A stretch of DNA of 39,729 nt from Oleispira sp. (GCA_016765295.1 JAESQF010000113.1:1-39729), one strand, 5' to 3'; shown: positions 24,810 through 33,800, counted from the first letter of the stretch. Notes: generated by a model not told the origin, from the sequence alone. Made by a program: numbers and translations.

Positions 24810-25193
24810 TTATTCACACTTTGCAGCGTAATCTTCAGCAGACATTAATCCGTCAAGAACGTTAGGATCAGTTGGTTCCATGCGGAAAAACCAAGCATCG
24901 CCATATGGGTCTTCGTTAGCTTTTTCGGGGGCGTCAGCTAGGTCTTCGTTTACGGCAACGATTTTACCGGCGATTGGCGCGTATACGTCGGAAGCGGCCT
25001 TAACCGATTCAACCACAGCGATGTCATCATCAGCTTCTACTTCAGTGCCTACTTCTGGCAATTCGATGAATACGATGTCGCCTAATGCTGCTTGGGCGAA
25101 GTCAGTAATACCGACAGTGATGGTGCCGTCAGCTTCTTTGCGTAACCATTCGTGGGATTCAACGTACTTAAGTTCTGTTGGGATATTGCTCAT
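24810..25193 (-). CDS. gcvH: glycine cleavage system H protein
   Basis: The small lipoyl carrier that shuttles the aminomethyl group between GcvP, GcvT and the lipoamide dehydrogenase (L protein). The 127-aa length is normal. The N-terminal K-Y-x-x-S-H-E-W-L segment and the lipoylation site [11 protein letters not shown] with Lys65 are intact, as is the late [10 protein letters not shown] block. GAGAG lies about 10 nt before the ATG. It lies 51 bp after gcvT and 119 bp before gcvP. The L protein gene (lpd) and lipoyl-attachment genes are not in the window. Confidence 0.98.
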   Translation of the reverse strand: MSNIPTELKYVESHEWLRKEADGTITVGITDFAQAALGDIVFIELPEVGTEVEADDDIAVVESVKAASDVYAPIAGKIVAVNEDLADAPEKANEDPYGDAWFFRMEPTDPNVLDGLMSAEDYAAKCE

Positions 25194-25244
25194 TTTAATA
25201 TTCTCTCAAGCTAAATTTTAATTCTGTTTAGATTCTAAAAGCGA

Positions 25245-26327
25245 TTATTCGAAAACTTTTTTGCCATTACGTACGAACGGCATTTTTACCACGCGGGCAG
25301 GGATTAGCTTGCCACGCATTTCGATATTACATTCGCTGCCAGTATCATAAGGAACGCGAGCCATAGCGATTGAATGCTGAAGTGTTGGTGAGAAGGTACC
25401 ACTGGTAATTTCTCCCTCTCCAATTCCTTCAATAACCACTTTCTGGTGTGAGCGCATTACGCCGCGAGTCTCTAATACGATACCGACTAGCTTGCTTGGT
25501 ATACCTGCAGCTTTTTGTGCTTCTAGTGCTTTACGGCCAATGAAGTCACGATCAGCAGGTTCCCATGCAATCGTCCAGCCCATGCCAGCTTGTAGTGGTG
25601 AGATGGAGTCGTCCATGTCGTTACCATACAAGTTCATGCCAGCTTCTAAACGCAAGGTATCACGTGCGCCTAGACCGGTAGGGGCTACGCCAGCCGCAAT
25701 TAGTGCTTCCCAGAACTCGGCAACTTCAGCCGCAGGAACGATGATTTCTAAGCCGTCTTCACCGGTATAACCGGTGCGGGCGTAGAACCATTCGCCAACA
25801 GGCAATCCTTGGAATACTTTTAATTCGCCAATCAGGTCAGCTTGTTCACTGCGAACCTGCTTCACTTTTTCAATAGCGTTAGGGCCTTGAACCGCAACCA
25901 TGGCCAATTCAGGGCGCTCGGTAAGGGTCGCGTCGAATGCTGCGATTTGCTTGTTCATCCAAGCCAAATCTTTTTCGCGAGTGCCGCAGTTAACCACGGT
26001 GCGGTACCAGCCATCCATTTTGTAAACGATAAGGTCGTCGATTACGCCGCCTTCTTCGTTCAACATGCCGGTGTAGAGTGCTTTACCGGTGAAGCCCAGT
26101 TTAGACACGTCGTTGGCAAGAATCTTTTGTAGGTAAGCCAAAGCTTCTGGCCCTGCAATATCAACGATGGTCATGTGCGATACGTCGAACATGCCTGCGT
26201 CTTCACGTACTACATTATGCTCTTGTAACTGCGAGCCGTAGTGAATTGGCATATCCCAGCCACCAAAATCGACGATCTTGCCGTTGGCATCTAGGTGTTG
26301 TTGGTACAGAGGTGTTTGCTTACCCAT
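25245..26327 (-). CDS. gcvT: aminomethyltransferase, T protein of the glycine cleavage system
   Basis: The folate-dependent enzyme that releases ammonia from the H-protein intermediate and makes 5,10-methylene-tetrahydrofolate. The start I use (26327, M-G-K-Q-T-P-L-Y) gives 360 aa, the usual size. The frame is open to a TTG at 26372, but that codon lies within the likely -10 box. Family segments: [11 protein letters not shown], the V-S-H-M block, G-Y-T-G-E-D-G-L-E and [14 protein letters not shown]. First gene of the operon; a -10-like TATAAT is 45 bp upstream. No glycine riboswitch is seen in the leader. Confidence 0.96.
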   Translation of the reverse strand: MGKQTPLYQQHLDANGKIVDFGGWDMPIHYGSQLQEHNVVREDAGMFDVSHMTIVDIAGPEALAYLQKILANDVSKLGFTGKALYTGMLNEEGGVIDDLIVYKMDGWYRTVVNCGTREKDLAWMNKQIAAFDATLTERPELAMVAVQGPNAIEKVKQVRSEQADLIGELKVFQGLPVGEWFYARTGYTGEDGLEIIVPAAEVAEFWEALIAAGVAPTGLGARDTLRLEAGMNLYGNDMDDSISPLQAGMGWTIAWEPADRDFIGRKALEAQKAAGIPSKLVGIVLETRGVMRSHQKVVIEGIGEGEITSGTFSPTLQHSIAMARVPYDTGSECNIEMRGKLIPARVVKMPFVRNGKKVFE

Positions 26328-26371
26328 ATTTCTATGATCCGTAAAAGCTAGTGGCGCTAAAAAAGGCCGCA

Positions 26372-26377
26372 ATTATA
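26372..26377 (-). promoter_or_regulatory. probable -10 box of the gcv operon
   Basis: A perfect TATAAT on the minus strand lies 45 bp before the gcvT start. The -35 region is weak (TGCCAA at 16-bp spacing), which fits a promoter needing an activator such as GcvA, though no GcvA site was identified. Confidence 0.5.
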
Positions 26378-26439
26378 CCTATAAAGTGTGAGCTTGGCAT
26401 CTGGCAGATTAATTATGACAGTGAAAAAACGGCTTATTG

Positions 26440-26451
26440 GTACGATCGTAC
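26440..26451. repeat. 12-bp palindrome upstream of gcvT
   Basis: GTACGATCGTAC is a perfect palindrome about 63 bp upstream of the gcv -10 box and about 90 bp from the end of the tetR gene. A regulator site is possible; no known motif matches. Confidence 0.3.
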
Positions 26452-26539
26452 GTCAAAAGTTAAGTAAATTCTAGCGAGACACTAATTGACAGGGAGAGAT
26501 GGCTTGAAATGTTGATTAAAGCTGACTTAATGGTCAGTT

Positions 26540-27202
26540 TTAAATTCGATTTTTGTCGAGGGAGATGGGCATTGGATTGAGCAATAAAGCACGGCTGGCG
26601 ATCATTATTTGAGCTTTTAAGAAGTCGTCGAAGGGCATGGGTAACTCTCTATCTTGATAAAAACCATCCAAGATTAATGAGGCAGAACCGTGAACTTGTG
26701 TCCATAACGTATTGGCCAATAACAGGGGGCAGCCAGGAATGAAATCACCTGCTTTGATGCCGCGCTCTACTTGATCAATTAAAATTCGAAATGACTGTTC
26801 ACCTGCCTCGACCATAGCGCTGTAGCTACGACGGTTTTTGATGCTACTGCCAAATAGTAGGCGATATTTTTCAGGATTCTCGATGGCATATTGCAAATAG
26901 GCCATGCCGGTTGCTTGAATGTTTTCCAGAGCGCTGGCATTGGGGTCAATCAAAGAGTAGCTGCGTTCATACAGTTCAATGAATGCTTGTGCGGCGACAT
27001 CGGCTAATAATTGATTTTTGTCTTTAAAGTGACGATAAGGGGCGGTTTGTGAAACCCCAACAGTACGGGCTATGCCACGCAGGCTCAGTTTGTCTACGCC
27101 GACGTCTTTTATCTGGGCAATAGCCGCATCTAATAAAGCTAAGCGTAAATTGCCATGATGATACTTGTTGTCTGGAGAGGCACTGGCTGTTTCTGTCGTC
27201 AT
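26540..27202 (-). CDS. TetR-family repressor of the adjacent efflux operon
   Basis: A TetR/AcrR-type regulator of about 220 aa. The N-terminal helix-turn-helix is clear: L-S-L-R-G-I-A-R-T-V-G-V-S-Q-T-A-P-Y-R-H-F at about residues 39-59 from the ATG, followed by K-D-K-N-Q-L-L-A. The ligand/dimer domain contains the P-E-K-Y-R-L-L-F-G segment typical of the WHG (TetR_C_33) group. I use the ATG at 27202; a GTG two codons earlier (27208) is also possible, and neither has a strong ribosome site. It diverges from an RND adaptor/permease pair; an inverted repeat covers the -35 box of that operon. Likely local repressor of the pump, by position and family. Its ligand is unknown. Confidence 0.92.
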   Translation of the reverse strand: MTTETASASPDNKYHHGNLRLALLDAAIAQIKDVGVDKLSLRGIARTVGVSQTAPYRHFKDKNQLLADVAAQAFIELYERSYSLIDPNASALENIQATGMAYLQYAIENPEKYRLLFGSSIKNRRSYSAMVEAGEQSFRILIDQVERGIKAGDFIPGCPLLLANTLWTQVHGSASLILDGFYQDRELPMPFDDFLKAQIMIASRALLLNPMPISLDKNRI

Positions 27203-27300
27203 TATCACTACAAGTATATGAAATATTGAAAAGAGTACTTAATCATGAGTTGAAAGTCTGTTGCTTTAGCTCTGACTTGTCAATTCTGTTGGTGTATTCA

Positions 27301-27317
27301 GTGTTGACGGTGAACAC
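27301..27317. promoter_or_regulatory. candidate TetR operator over the efflux promoter
   Basis: GTGTT, seven bases and AACAC form a symmetric site that overlaps the -35 box of the pump promoter. Related sequence (TCAGTGTCAAC) recurs at 27350-27360, just before the adaptor gene. Position and symmetry fit a TetR-type operator. Confidence 0.5.
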
Positions 27318-27333
27318 ATTGAGTGGGTAGAAT
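27304..27333 (+). promoter_or_regulatory. sigma-70 promoter of the RND efflux operon
   Basis: TTGACG (27304-27309), an 18-bp spacer and TAGAAT (27328-27333), 45 bp before the adaptor gene. Confidence 0.6.
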
Positions 27334-27378
27334 GTAAGCTTATATGTTTTCAGTGTCAACATAGGTAAGGCCATCCTT

Positions 27379-28437
27379 ATGAATTATTTAACGACTGTTA
27401 CCGGTAATCGTATTCGCGTGCTTATTAGCGCATTTATTCTATTACTTTCTTCTTTCTCTATTTTCGCCGAGCAAGACTCTTCAGTACCGGTAGAGGTAGT
27501 GACCGCACACTACAGCGAATATGCCAAAGCGGTTCGTATCAGTGGCCTATTGGAAAATAAGTCTGAGCAATCATTGGGTTTTAAAATCTCTGGGCTGGTG
27601 AGTCGGGTATATGTGGATGAAGGCCAGTTTGTTAAGAAGGGGCAGCTTTTAGCCGTATTGGACTTAGAAGAAATTGATGCTGAAGTATCAAAGGCTAAAT
27701 CTGTATTAGCCAACGCCGAGCGAAACCTTAAGCGCTTTCAGTCGTTACAGGGGAAGAATGCGTTATCGATGGATCAGGTTCAATCATCCCAGACCCGAGT
27801 TGATGTCGCTAGCTCAGACCTAACCGTTGCCCAATTCAATCGTCGCCATGCGGTTATTAAAGCACCAGAAACAGGGCGTATTTTGAATCGTGCTTTAGAG
27901 CCGAATGAGCTGGTACAAGCAGGCCAAGCCGTTTTTGTTTTCGCGCCAAAGAAAACCGGTTGGGTTTTAAGAACAGGCATCATTGATAAAGATATCGTCC
28001 GTACGCAATTAGGGGATAAAGCCGAATTGTATTTTGATGCGTATCCGAATCAGCAGTTTCAAGCGACTGTTTCTGAAGTCGCCGGTCGCGCGGACCCTAA
28101 AACTCAAACGTTTGAAATTGAATTGCGTTTGGAAAATACTGCGAAAGGCAAGAATAAGAAAAATTTGTTAGCCGGTTTTGTTGGCCATGGTCGAGTTTAT
28201 CCTAGGCAAAAAGAAAGCTTAGCATTGTTGCCGCTAACCGCGTTATTGCGCGCCGATGGTAAGCAAGCGGAAGTGTATATCTTAGATGAAAGCGATCAAG
28301 CGCACTTACGTTTAATTGAAGTGGCCTTTATCGAAGGTAGTCGTATGGCAGTTCGTGCCGGGATTCAAGAAGGTGACCGCATTGTGATTCAAGGTGCACC
28401 GTATTTATCAGAAGGCCGCTCGGTCGCAGTTCAATAA
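27379..28437 (+). CDS. RND efflux periplasmic adaptor (membrane fusion protein)
   Basis: A 352-aa HlyD/AcrA-type adaptor joining an inner-membrane RND pump to an outer-membrane channel. The N-terminal hydrophobic leader (about 12-30) ends F-A-E without a lipobox Cys, so it is secreted or anchored by its leader. The barrel-sandwich halves are clear: G-L-V-S-R-V-Y-V-D-E-G-Q-F-V-K-K-G-Q-L-L-A at about 73-93, and A-P-E-T-G-R-I-L-N-R near 172-181. A short alpha hairpin lies between them (about 96-160) and beta-barrel and membrane-proximal domains follow. The hairpin is of the two-heptad-array type common in short adaptors. It is followed 15 bp later by the permease gene. No outer-membrane factor gene is present, so a TolC elsewhere is likely used. 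Confidence 0.93.
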   Translation: MNYLTTVTGNRIRVLISAFILLLSSFSIFAEQDSSVPVEVVTAHYSEYAKAVRISGLLENKSEQSLGFKISGLVSRVYVDEGQFVKKGQLLAVLDLEEIDAEVSKAKSVLANAERNLKRFQSLQGKNALSMDQVQSSQTRVDVASSDLTVAQFNRRHAVIKAPETGRILNRALEPNELVQAGQAVFVFAPKKTGWVLRTGIIDKDIVRTQLGDKAELYFDAYPNQQFQATVSEVAGRADPKTQTFEIELRLENTAKGKNKKNLLAGFVGHGRVYPRQKESLALLPLTALLRADGKQAEVYILDESDQAHLRLIEVAFIEGSRMAVRAGIQEGDRIVIQGAPYLSEGRSVAVQ

Positions 28438-28452
28438 AAGGAGATTACTATT

Positions 28453-31400
28453 ATGCAATTACCTGCGTTAGCGATACGTAATTACCAATTTACCATTGTT
28501 TTATTTTTACTCTTGGTGATGCTGGGTGTAGTTTCGTTTTTTACGATGCCTCGCTCTGAAGATCCACAATTTGATTTCTCGGCGGCGGTGATTAAAGTCG
28601 TCAGTCCCGGCACGATTCCGCTGGATATGGAAAAGCTGGTGGTCGATCCGATAGAGGCGGCGCTGAATGAGTTAGAAGATATTAAAAATATAAAAACCAA
28701 TGTCGAAGATGGCCTTATGGTGACTCGAATTGAATTTTTATACGGCACGGATCCCGATGATAAATACGATGAGGTGGTCTCTAGTATTGCTCGTATTCGA
28801 GGAGATTTACCTGCCAGTATTGTGGCATTGAAAATCGATAAGATCTCACCGGCTGATGTAAGTATTTTGCAGTTGGCGTTAGTCTCTGATCAAACGAGTT
28901 ATGCAGAATTAAAGCGCCATGCTGAAGCACTTGAACAGCGTTTAGAGCGGGCACCGGGTGTAAAGCGTGTTGATGTTGAAGCGCTACCAGAATTAGAGAT
29001 TCAAATTAAAGTTGATCAGCGCCAAGTAAATGCTTTAGGCATTAGCTTGGATGAAATATTTATTGCGGTGCAAAGTGCCGCGCAGAACTTACCCGGTGGT
29101 CATGCCAATGGCGGCGATCGACGTTTTACCGTTAGAACCTCGGGGGATTATCAATCATTACAGCAAATTGAAGATACAGTGATTCGTGGCTCACAAGGTA
29201 AATTTATTTATTTACGAGACATTGCAGAGATTAGTCAGGGAGAAACATTACCGACCTATCGGGCTAAAATGAACGGTGAAAAAGCGGTGTTTATTTCTGT
29301 TGTGCAACGCAAAGGCAGTCAGATTTTTCGTGTGATGGAAGGCATTAATGCTCAGTTAGATAAGTATAAACCGCGTATCCCGAGTAACATTAAATTACTC
29401 ACAGTAATGGATCAATCGGTGAGTGTTGATCGTCAAATTAGCGGCTTCTTTAATAGCTTGAACATGGGGCTTATTCTGGTTGCGATTTTAAGTATTATTG
29501 TTTTAGGCTTTAAACCGAGTTTAGTGGTTGTATCTGCGGTGCCACTATCCATATTTATCGCGATTGGCTGGGTGGATTTAGCCGGTTTTGGTTTGCAGCA
29601 AATGTCGATTGTCGGCTTGGTAATTGCGCTGGGTTTATTAGTCGATAATGCCATTGTGGTAGTGGAAAATGTATCGCGCCATTTACGTGCCGGAGATTCC
29701 CCAAAAGAAGCGGCGGTGAAAGGCAGTTCACAAGTTGCTTGGGCTATTGCCAGTGGTACGTTAACAACGGTATTGTCATTTTTACCGATGCTAATTATGC
29801 AAAACGGTTCGGGTACTTTTATGCGTGCAATGCCTGTTACCGTTGTGGTAACGCTGTTTGCTTCGTTATTAATTGCGTTAACGTTAACGCCATTATTAGC
29901 CAGTCGATTAGGCAATTCGGCGAAGAAAACGACCCGCGCACAAAAGAAATTAGAGTCTATTGCGGATAACAGTTATAGCCGGGTATTGATTTGGGCACTC
30001 GATCGTCCATCGAAAGTGATTGGCATTTCGGTATTGATGTTAGTCGGTAGCTTGGCATTGTTTCCTTTTATTGGCGTGAGCTTATTTCCGAAAGCCGAGA
30101 AACCGATGATCTTGGTGAACATCGATATGCCGGAGGGCTCTACGTTTGCTCGCACCGAAGAAATTGCCGATGAAGTAAGTAGGCGTGTGCGTCAGCATGA
30201 GCTGGTTAATGATGTAGCGCAGAATGTAGGGCGGGGTAACCCACGGATTTATTATAATATTATGCCGACGCGTCAGACGGTGAATTTCGCGCAGTTATTT
30301 ATCACGCTCAATGATCATCAGCTTTCTGCTGTTGAACCTTTGGTTGAAACCATTCGTCAGCAAGTAAGTGATATTGCCGGTGCGAAAATTACGGTCAAAG
30401 AGTTTATGCAAGGCCCACCTTTAGTCGCGCCAATTAGTATTCGTATCGTCGGCGAAGAACTAGCCGATATTCAACGGGTAGCGGTTGATATAGAACAGCT
30501 GGTGGAAAATACCGAAGGTACTATTGGCATTGATAATCCCGTTGGCAATTTTAAGATTGATTTGAAAGTTGATATCAATCGCGATAAAGCCGCGATGTTA
30601 GGGGTACCTTTGCAGCAGATTGATCGCAGTATTCGTACGGCTTTGGTCGGCACAAATATGGGTAGCTTTCGTGACGATCAAGGGGAAGAGTTTCCATTAG
30701 TTTTAAGATTGTCGCAGTACGATCAACCGCAAGTTGAAACCTTTGAAGATATTACAATTCGTTCGGATTCTGGCCAGTTAATTCCGTTATTACAAATCGC
30801 CGATCTTAATATGGAAACGAGCATCGCGCGTTTTCAGCATTATGATTTAGAGCGTATGGCGCGTATTACCTCCGATGTTATGCCTGGTTATACCACCGAG
30901 AATGTAACTAATGCGATTATTGCTCAGTTGGATGCTTATGATTTCCCTGAAGGGGTTCATTATGCCATTGGTGGTGAGCAGGAAAATCGTAAAGAAGCCT
31001 TTGGTGGCATGGCGAAAACTGTACTGTTAGCGGTATTCGGTATCTTTGCGGTATTAGTTTTGCAATTCCGTTCTTTTGTGCAGCCGTTGATTGTTTTTGC
31101 CGCGATTCCTTTTGCTTTAGTCGGGGCCTTTATCGCGTTATTTATTAGTGGCTATACCTTCAGTTTTACCGCCTTTATTGGTTTAACATCGCTGGTGGGT
31201 ATCGTAGTGAATAACTCTATTATTCTGGTTGATTACGCCAACCAAATGCGTCGTGATGGCATGGAGAAAATAGATGCCATTATGGCGGCGGCAAAAACAC
31301 GGTTTGTGCCGATTATTTTAACCACGTTAACCACCGTAGGTGGGTTATTACCGCTGACGTTAACAGGGTCTAGTATGTGGTCACCTATGGGGTGGGCGAT

Positions 31401-31497
31401 TATTGGTGGGCTGTTAGTATCGACTGTACTGACGCTGATTGTTGTGCCTGTGTTGTATAAGTTGCTGGGTAACATGCCAGAAGAGGTGGATATTTAA
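28453..31497 (+). CDS. RND efflux pump permease
   Basis: A 1014-aa RND permease (AcrB superfamily): TM1 near the N-terminus, a large periplasmic loop, TM2-6, a second large loop, and TM8-12. Conserved landmarks are present, including P-R-S-E-D-P near residues 33-38 after TM1. The TM4 motif G-L-L-V-D-N-A-I-V-V-V-E-N-V is at 394-407. By alignment the AcrB Asp407/Asp408 pair is Asp398/Asn399 here, and the AcrB Lys940 position in TM10 is Asn920 (G-I-V-V-N-N-S-I-I-L-V-D-Y). This is a known style of distant HAE/SwrC-like pumps, so the proton path differs from AcrB. A strong ribosome site (AAGGAG) precedes the ATG. Substrate unknown; drug, dye or lipid export are all possible. Confidence 0.94.
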   Translation: MQLPALAIRNYQFTIVLFLLLVMLGVVSFFTMPRSEDPQFDFSAAVIKVVSPGTIPLDMEKLVVDPIEAALNELEDIKNIKTNVEDGLMVTRIEFLYGTDPDDKYDEVVSSIARIRGDLPASIVALKIDKISPADVSILQLALVSDQTSYAELKRHAEALEQRLERAPGVKRVDVEALPELEIQIKVDQRQVNALGISLDEIFIAVQSAAQNLPGGHANGGDRRFTVRTSGDYQSLQQIEDTVIRGSQGKFIYLRDIAEISQGETLPTYRAKMNGEKAVFISVVQRKGSQIFRVMEGINAQLDKYKPRIPSNIKLLTVMDQSVSVDRQISGFFNSLNMGLILVAILSIIVLGFKPSLVVVSAVPLSIFIAIGWVDLAGFGLQQMSIVGLVIALGLLVDNAIVVVENVSRHLRAGDSPKEAAVKGSSQVAWAIASGTLTTVLSFLPMLIMQNGSGTFMRAMPVTVVVTLFASLLIALTLTPLLASRLGNSAKKTTRAQKKLESIADNSYSRVLIWALDRPSKVIGISVLMLVGSLALFPFIGVSLFPKAEKPMILVNIDMPEGSTFARTEEIADEVSRRVRQHELVNDVAQNVGRGNPRIYYNIMPTRQTVNFAQLFITLNDHQLSAVEPLVETIRQQVSDIAGAKITVKEFMQGPPLVAPISIRIVGEELADIQRVAVDIEQLVENTEGTIGIDNPVGNFKIDLKVDINRDKAAMLGVPLQQIDRSIRTALVGTNMGSFRDDQGEEFPLVLRLSQYDQPQVETFEDITIRSDSGQLIPLLQIADLNMETSIARFQHYDLERMARITSDVMPGYTTENVTNAIIAQLDAYDFPEGVHYAIGGEQENRKEAFGGMAKTVLLAVFGIFAVLVLQFRSFVQPLIVFAAIPFALVGAFIALFISGYTFSFTAFIGLTSLVGIVVNNSIILVDYANQMRRDGMEKIDAIMAAAKTRFVPIILTTLTTVGGLLPLTLTGSSMWSPMGWAIIGGLLVSTVLTLIVVPVLYKLLGNMPEEVDI

Positions 31498-31520
31498 TTC
31501 TAGTTAAATTCTATATCTGA

Positions 31521-31556
31521 AAGAGAGCCTGGATTGAAAATCAGGCTCTCTTTTTT
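31521..31556. terminator. terminator after the RND permease
   Basis: AAGAGAGCCTG (31521-31531), a 10-nt loop and CAGGCTCTCTT (31542-31552) run into T to 31556. It sits between convergent genes and ends 4 bp before the stop of the minus-strand lipoprotein gene. Confidence 0.95.
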
Positions 31557-31559
31557 GCT

Positions 31560-32474
31560 TTATAGTGCTGGAATTATAACTTCTGATACTGTGTATTGAA
31601 GTAATTCAAAATCAGGAGTTCTGCCTGTCATTGTTAAAATGTCTGCCTTTGCTGATTTCTCTTCTTCGTAGCCATACTTCATATCAACTGTTTCATAGGT
31701 TGATGCACTATCGCTACCAATAATGGCAGATTTAGGAGAGTAAGCATTAAAAAATATGCCTTCGATATCGGTGTTAGATGGATTATTAATCACCCAGTTA
31801 ACTGCAGCATAAGATGTTAGGAAAATAACTACAGGGTCAGAGCTTTCTGGCAAATTCACGTTAATATCATTATTAATCGTGCCAGACTCATAAGCACTGA
31901 TGTATAAGATTTTATGCTGATCAGTTAAGCGCGGTTGTATTAAATCGGTTGCTTCTGCCACAGTGGATTGTTGAGTATTAGTAAAAGATACATTGAACCC
32001 TGTTGTGTGCCAGTGATTATGATATTCAATGCGAACCGGGTGGTTACCTTTTGCTAAGGTTAGTGGAATGACCTTGTCACTATTGCTCCATTTAGAAAGC
32101 AGTGTGCCATCTAGATAAAATGAAACATCTGACCAAGAAACATCAAAGCTCGCATTTATAGTTTCTGACTCCGATGTGACTACTATGTCGCCCTCCCAAA
32201 CACCGTGAAAATTATATGAATCAATACTCTTGAAGTCGCTCCAGCTGTAGTTAATTGCTGCTCGCTCCACGGTTTCTTCTGCGATTAAACTTGGAATAAT
32301 ATCTGGGTTGCTACCATCGGTACCTTGGCCAGCATTCCTTCCATCATCTTCAATGTAGTACTTGGCTGTAAATGGCCCAGCTTGAAATGTAGGTTTCTCT
32401 GCACCGATACAACCGGAAAGAGCAATAGGAATTAATGCGGAAATGATCAGTGATAGGGGGTTATTGATTTTCAT
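31560..32474 (-). CDS. lipoprotein with a PA14-like beta domain, unknown role
   Basis: A 304-aa lipoprotein: the leader ends in L-S-G-C (Cys22) with Ile at +2, which predicts outer-membrane sorting. Residues about 40-165 look like a PA14-type beta sandwich: an N-terminal Y-Y-I-E-D-D-G-R-N, a G-V-W-E-G-D-I-V-V strand, then the V-S-F-Y-L-D-G-T-L-L-S-K-W and G-N-H-P-V-R-I-E-Y-H-N-H-W-H segments. PA14 modules often bind glycans. The C-terminal half (about 180-304) is not recognised; it alternates strands and ends hydrophobic. It appears to be a single-gene unit whose stop abuts the RND terminator. PA14 assignment is by eye and tentative; the lipoprotein call is firm. Confidence 0.75.
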   Translation of the reverse strand: MKINNPLSLIISALIPIALSGCIGAEKPTFQAGPFTAKYYIEDDGRNAGQGTDGSNPDIIPSLIAEETVERAAINYSWSDFKSIDSYNFHGVWEGDIVVTSESETINASFDVSWSDVSFYLDGTLLSKWSNSDKVIPLTLAKGNHPVRIEYHNHWHTTGFNVSFTNTQQSTVAEATDLIQPRLTDQHKILYISAYESGTINNDINVNLPESSDPVVIFLTSYAAVNWVINNPSNTDIEGIFFNAYSPKSAIIGSDSASTYETVDMKYGYEEEKSAKADILTMTGRTPDFELLQYTVSEVIIPAL

Positions 32475-32717
32475 ACTATATCCATATATTAGAATTGCGT
32501 TAAATATAATTTCTGACTGGAGGTCTGTAGAAATTTACTAACTAAAAGCACATCCATGTTGCTTCAGAAATTTGTCGTCGTCATTCTCTCAAGTATAACT
32601 CAGCGAGGCTAGGGTCATTGATATCAACTCTTGCATAGATCGCCATATATTCAGTTGATTGGGTGAGTTTTCCTTGTTATGCGTCTCTGCTATTTTAATA
32701 CATTAGTAGAGTGATAA

Positions 32718-32756
32718 TAGAAGGACGCAGTAGAAGGACGCAATAGAAGGATAAAA
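32718..32756. repeat. 13-bp tandem repeat, about 2.6 copies
   Basis: TAGAAGGACGCAG (32718-32730), TAGAAGGACGCAA (32731-32743) and a partial third unit TAGAAGGATAAAA (32744-32756) follow each other without gaps. It is short enough to arise by replication slippage and could vary in copy number between strains. Confidence 0.75.
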
Positions 32757-32763
32757 AGGTTTT

Positions 32764-32792
32764 AACAGCGCCTCAAGAAATGAGGCGCTTTA
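32764..32792 (-). terminator. hairpin after the enoyl-CoA hydratase gene
   Basis: AGCGCCTCA (32767-32775), a 5-nt loop and TGAGGCGCT (32781-32789) form a 9-bp perfect GC-rich stem 15 bp after the stop of the minus-strand gene. The T tract is weak, so termination may be partial. Confidence 0.6.
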
Positions 32793-32804
32793 CAGTAAGT
32801 GAGA

Positions 32805-33560
32805 TTACTTGCTGCTGTTTACTAGGTGGTTAATGCGGGCTTGAGTTTCTTCGCTTTGCAATAATAGAGAGAAGGCTTCAAGTTCATCAGTAACTACTTC
32901 TTCGATCACTTCAGCATTACCAACATTTAATAGCTGCTTTGTGGTGATTAAAGAGGCTAATGGCTGCTTAACCAAGTCTTGGGCAACGGACATTGCAGTT
33001 TCAAGTGCTTGGCCATCTTCAGTTGCTTTGTTGATGATGTTCCATTTTTCAGCTTCACTACCGTCGAAGAAACGACCGGTTAGTAGTAGTTCGTTGGCGA
33101 TCTTAGGACCAACTGACTCAGTCAATAACATAGATGAAGCACCTTCAGGGCTAACACCTAGGTTAGCGAAAGGTAGGCGGAAACGAGTACTGGTGCCCGC
33201 AAAAGCCATGTCGCAATGTAAAAGGATGGTAGTGCCGATGCCGACAGCTACTTTTTCAACGGCGGCAATGACAGGCTTTTTAACTTGGCTTAATGTTGTG
33301 AATATACCCGCAACACCATCCATAACACCTTGACGAACATCGTCGCCAGCTACTAGGTCAGCCAAATCATTACCCGCGGTGAATTTACCGCCAGCGCCTG
33401 TTAGTACGATGACATTAACGTCATCAGAAGCATCCGCTTCTTTAAAAGCAGCGATTAGGTCTTGATACGTTTGTACACGAATAGCATTTAAAACTTCTGG
33501 GCGGTTGATCTCGATCAGTGCAATTTTATTGTCGATGGTTAAATTAATATCTTGGTACAT
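32805..33560 (-). CDS. enoyl-CoA hydratase/isomerase family protein
   Basis: A crotonase-fold enzyme of 251 aa from the ATG at 33560. That start has a good ribosome site (GGAG, 5 nt upstream) and fits the family N-terminus, unlike the further 10 codons that are open upstream. The first oxyanion-hole segment is G-G-K-F-T-A-G-N-D-L near residues 55-64. The second is K-P-V-I-A-A-V-E-K-V-A-V-G-I-G near 92-106. The L-G-V-S-P-E-G-A-S-S segment keeps the Glu used by isomerase-type members, while the hydratase-type second Glu is not obvious. It is therefore more like a delta3-delta2-enoyl-CoA isomerase or a PaaG/PaaB-type enzyme than a classic hydratase. Role in fatty-acid or aromatic acyl-CoA breakdown inferred; single-gene unit. 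Confidence 0.88.
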   Translation of the reverse strand: MYQDINLTIDNKIALIEINRPEVLNAIRVQTYQDLIAAFKEADASDDVNVIVLTGAGGKFTAGNDLADLVAGDDVRQGVMDGVAGIFTTLSQVKKPVIAAVEKVAVGIGTTILLHCDMAFAGTSTRFRLPFANLGVSPEGASSMLLTESVGPKIANELLLTGRFFDGSEAEKWNIINKATEDGQALETAMSVAQDLVKQPLASLITTKQLLNVGNAEVIEEVVTDELEAFSLLLQSEETQARINHLVNSSK

Positions 33561-33655
33561 GGTGGCTCCAGAAGGTTTGAAGGGGTACAAAGGAGTGAGT
33601 CTAACTGGCTTCGTTGTTGAACAGAAGGGAAAGCATTGCTTTTACGTAATATAAT

Positions 33656-33672
33656 GTCAGTCGTAATGACAC
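33656..33672. promoter_or_regulatory. inverted repeat in the divergent gap before the hydratase gene
   Basis: TGTCA, seven bases and TGACA lie next to an AT-rich -10-like stretch (TATATT on the minus strand) about 100 bp upstream of the hydratase start. It is a possible operator for the hydratase gene. Confidence 0.3.
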
Positions 33673-33800
33673 TTTGTTACGCTAATCTTTCCCTTACTTA
33701 TCTGCAAGCTCTTATACTCGCCTAATTTAAGATGGCTTATCTAATAAAGTAGGCTTAATCATAGTCTTTAGTAATTAATCTATTATCGGTGGGATTTAAC

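Larger units (their letters stand above)
32475..32804. other. 330-bp gap between the lipoprotein and enoyl-CoA hydratase genes
   Basis: No coding frame with family character is seen. It contains a short 13-bp tandem repeat at 32718-32756 and a strong hairpin at 32764-32792 behind the hydratase gene. The lipoprotein promoter should lie in its left part, where no clear boxes are seen. Confidence 0.5.

Noticed and set aside
26328-26539. Possible glycine riboswitch upstream of gcvT
   Set aside because: A GGGAGAG stretch occurs at about 26491-26497, but on the plus strand, opposite to gcvT. The conserved aptamer core (C-C-G-C-C-G-A-A-G type) is absent on the minus strand.
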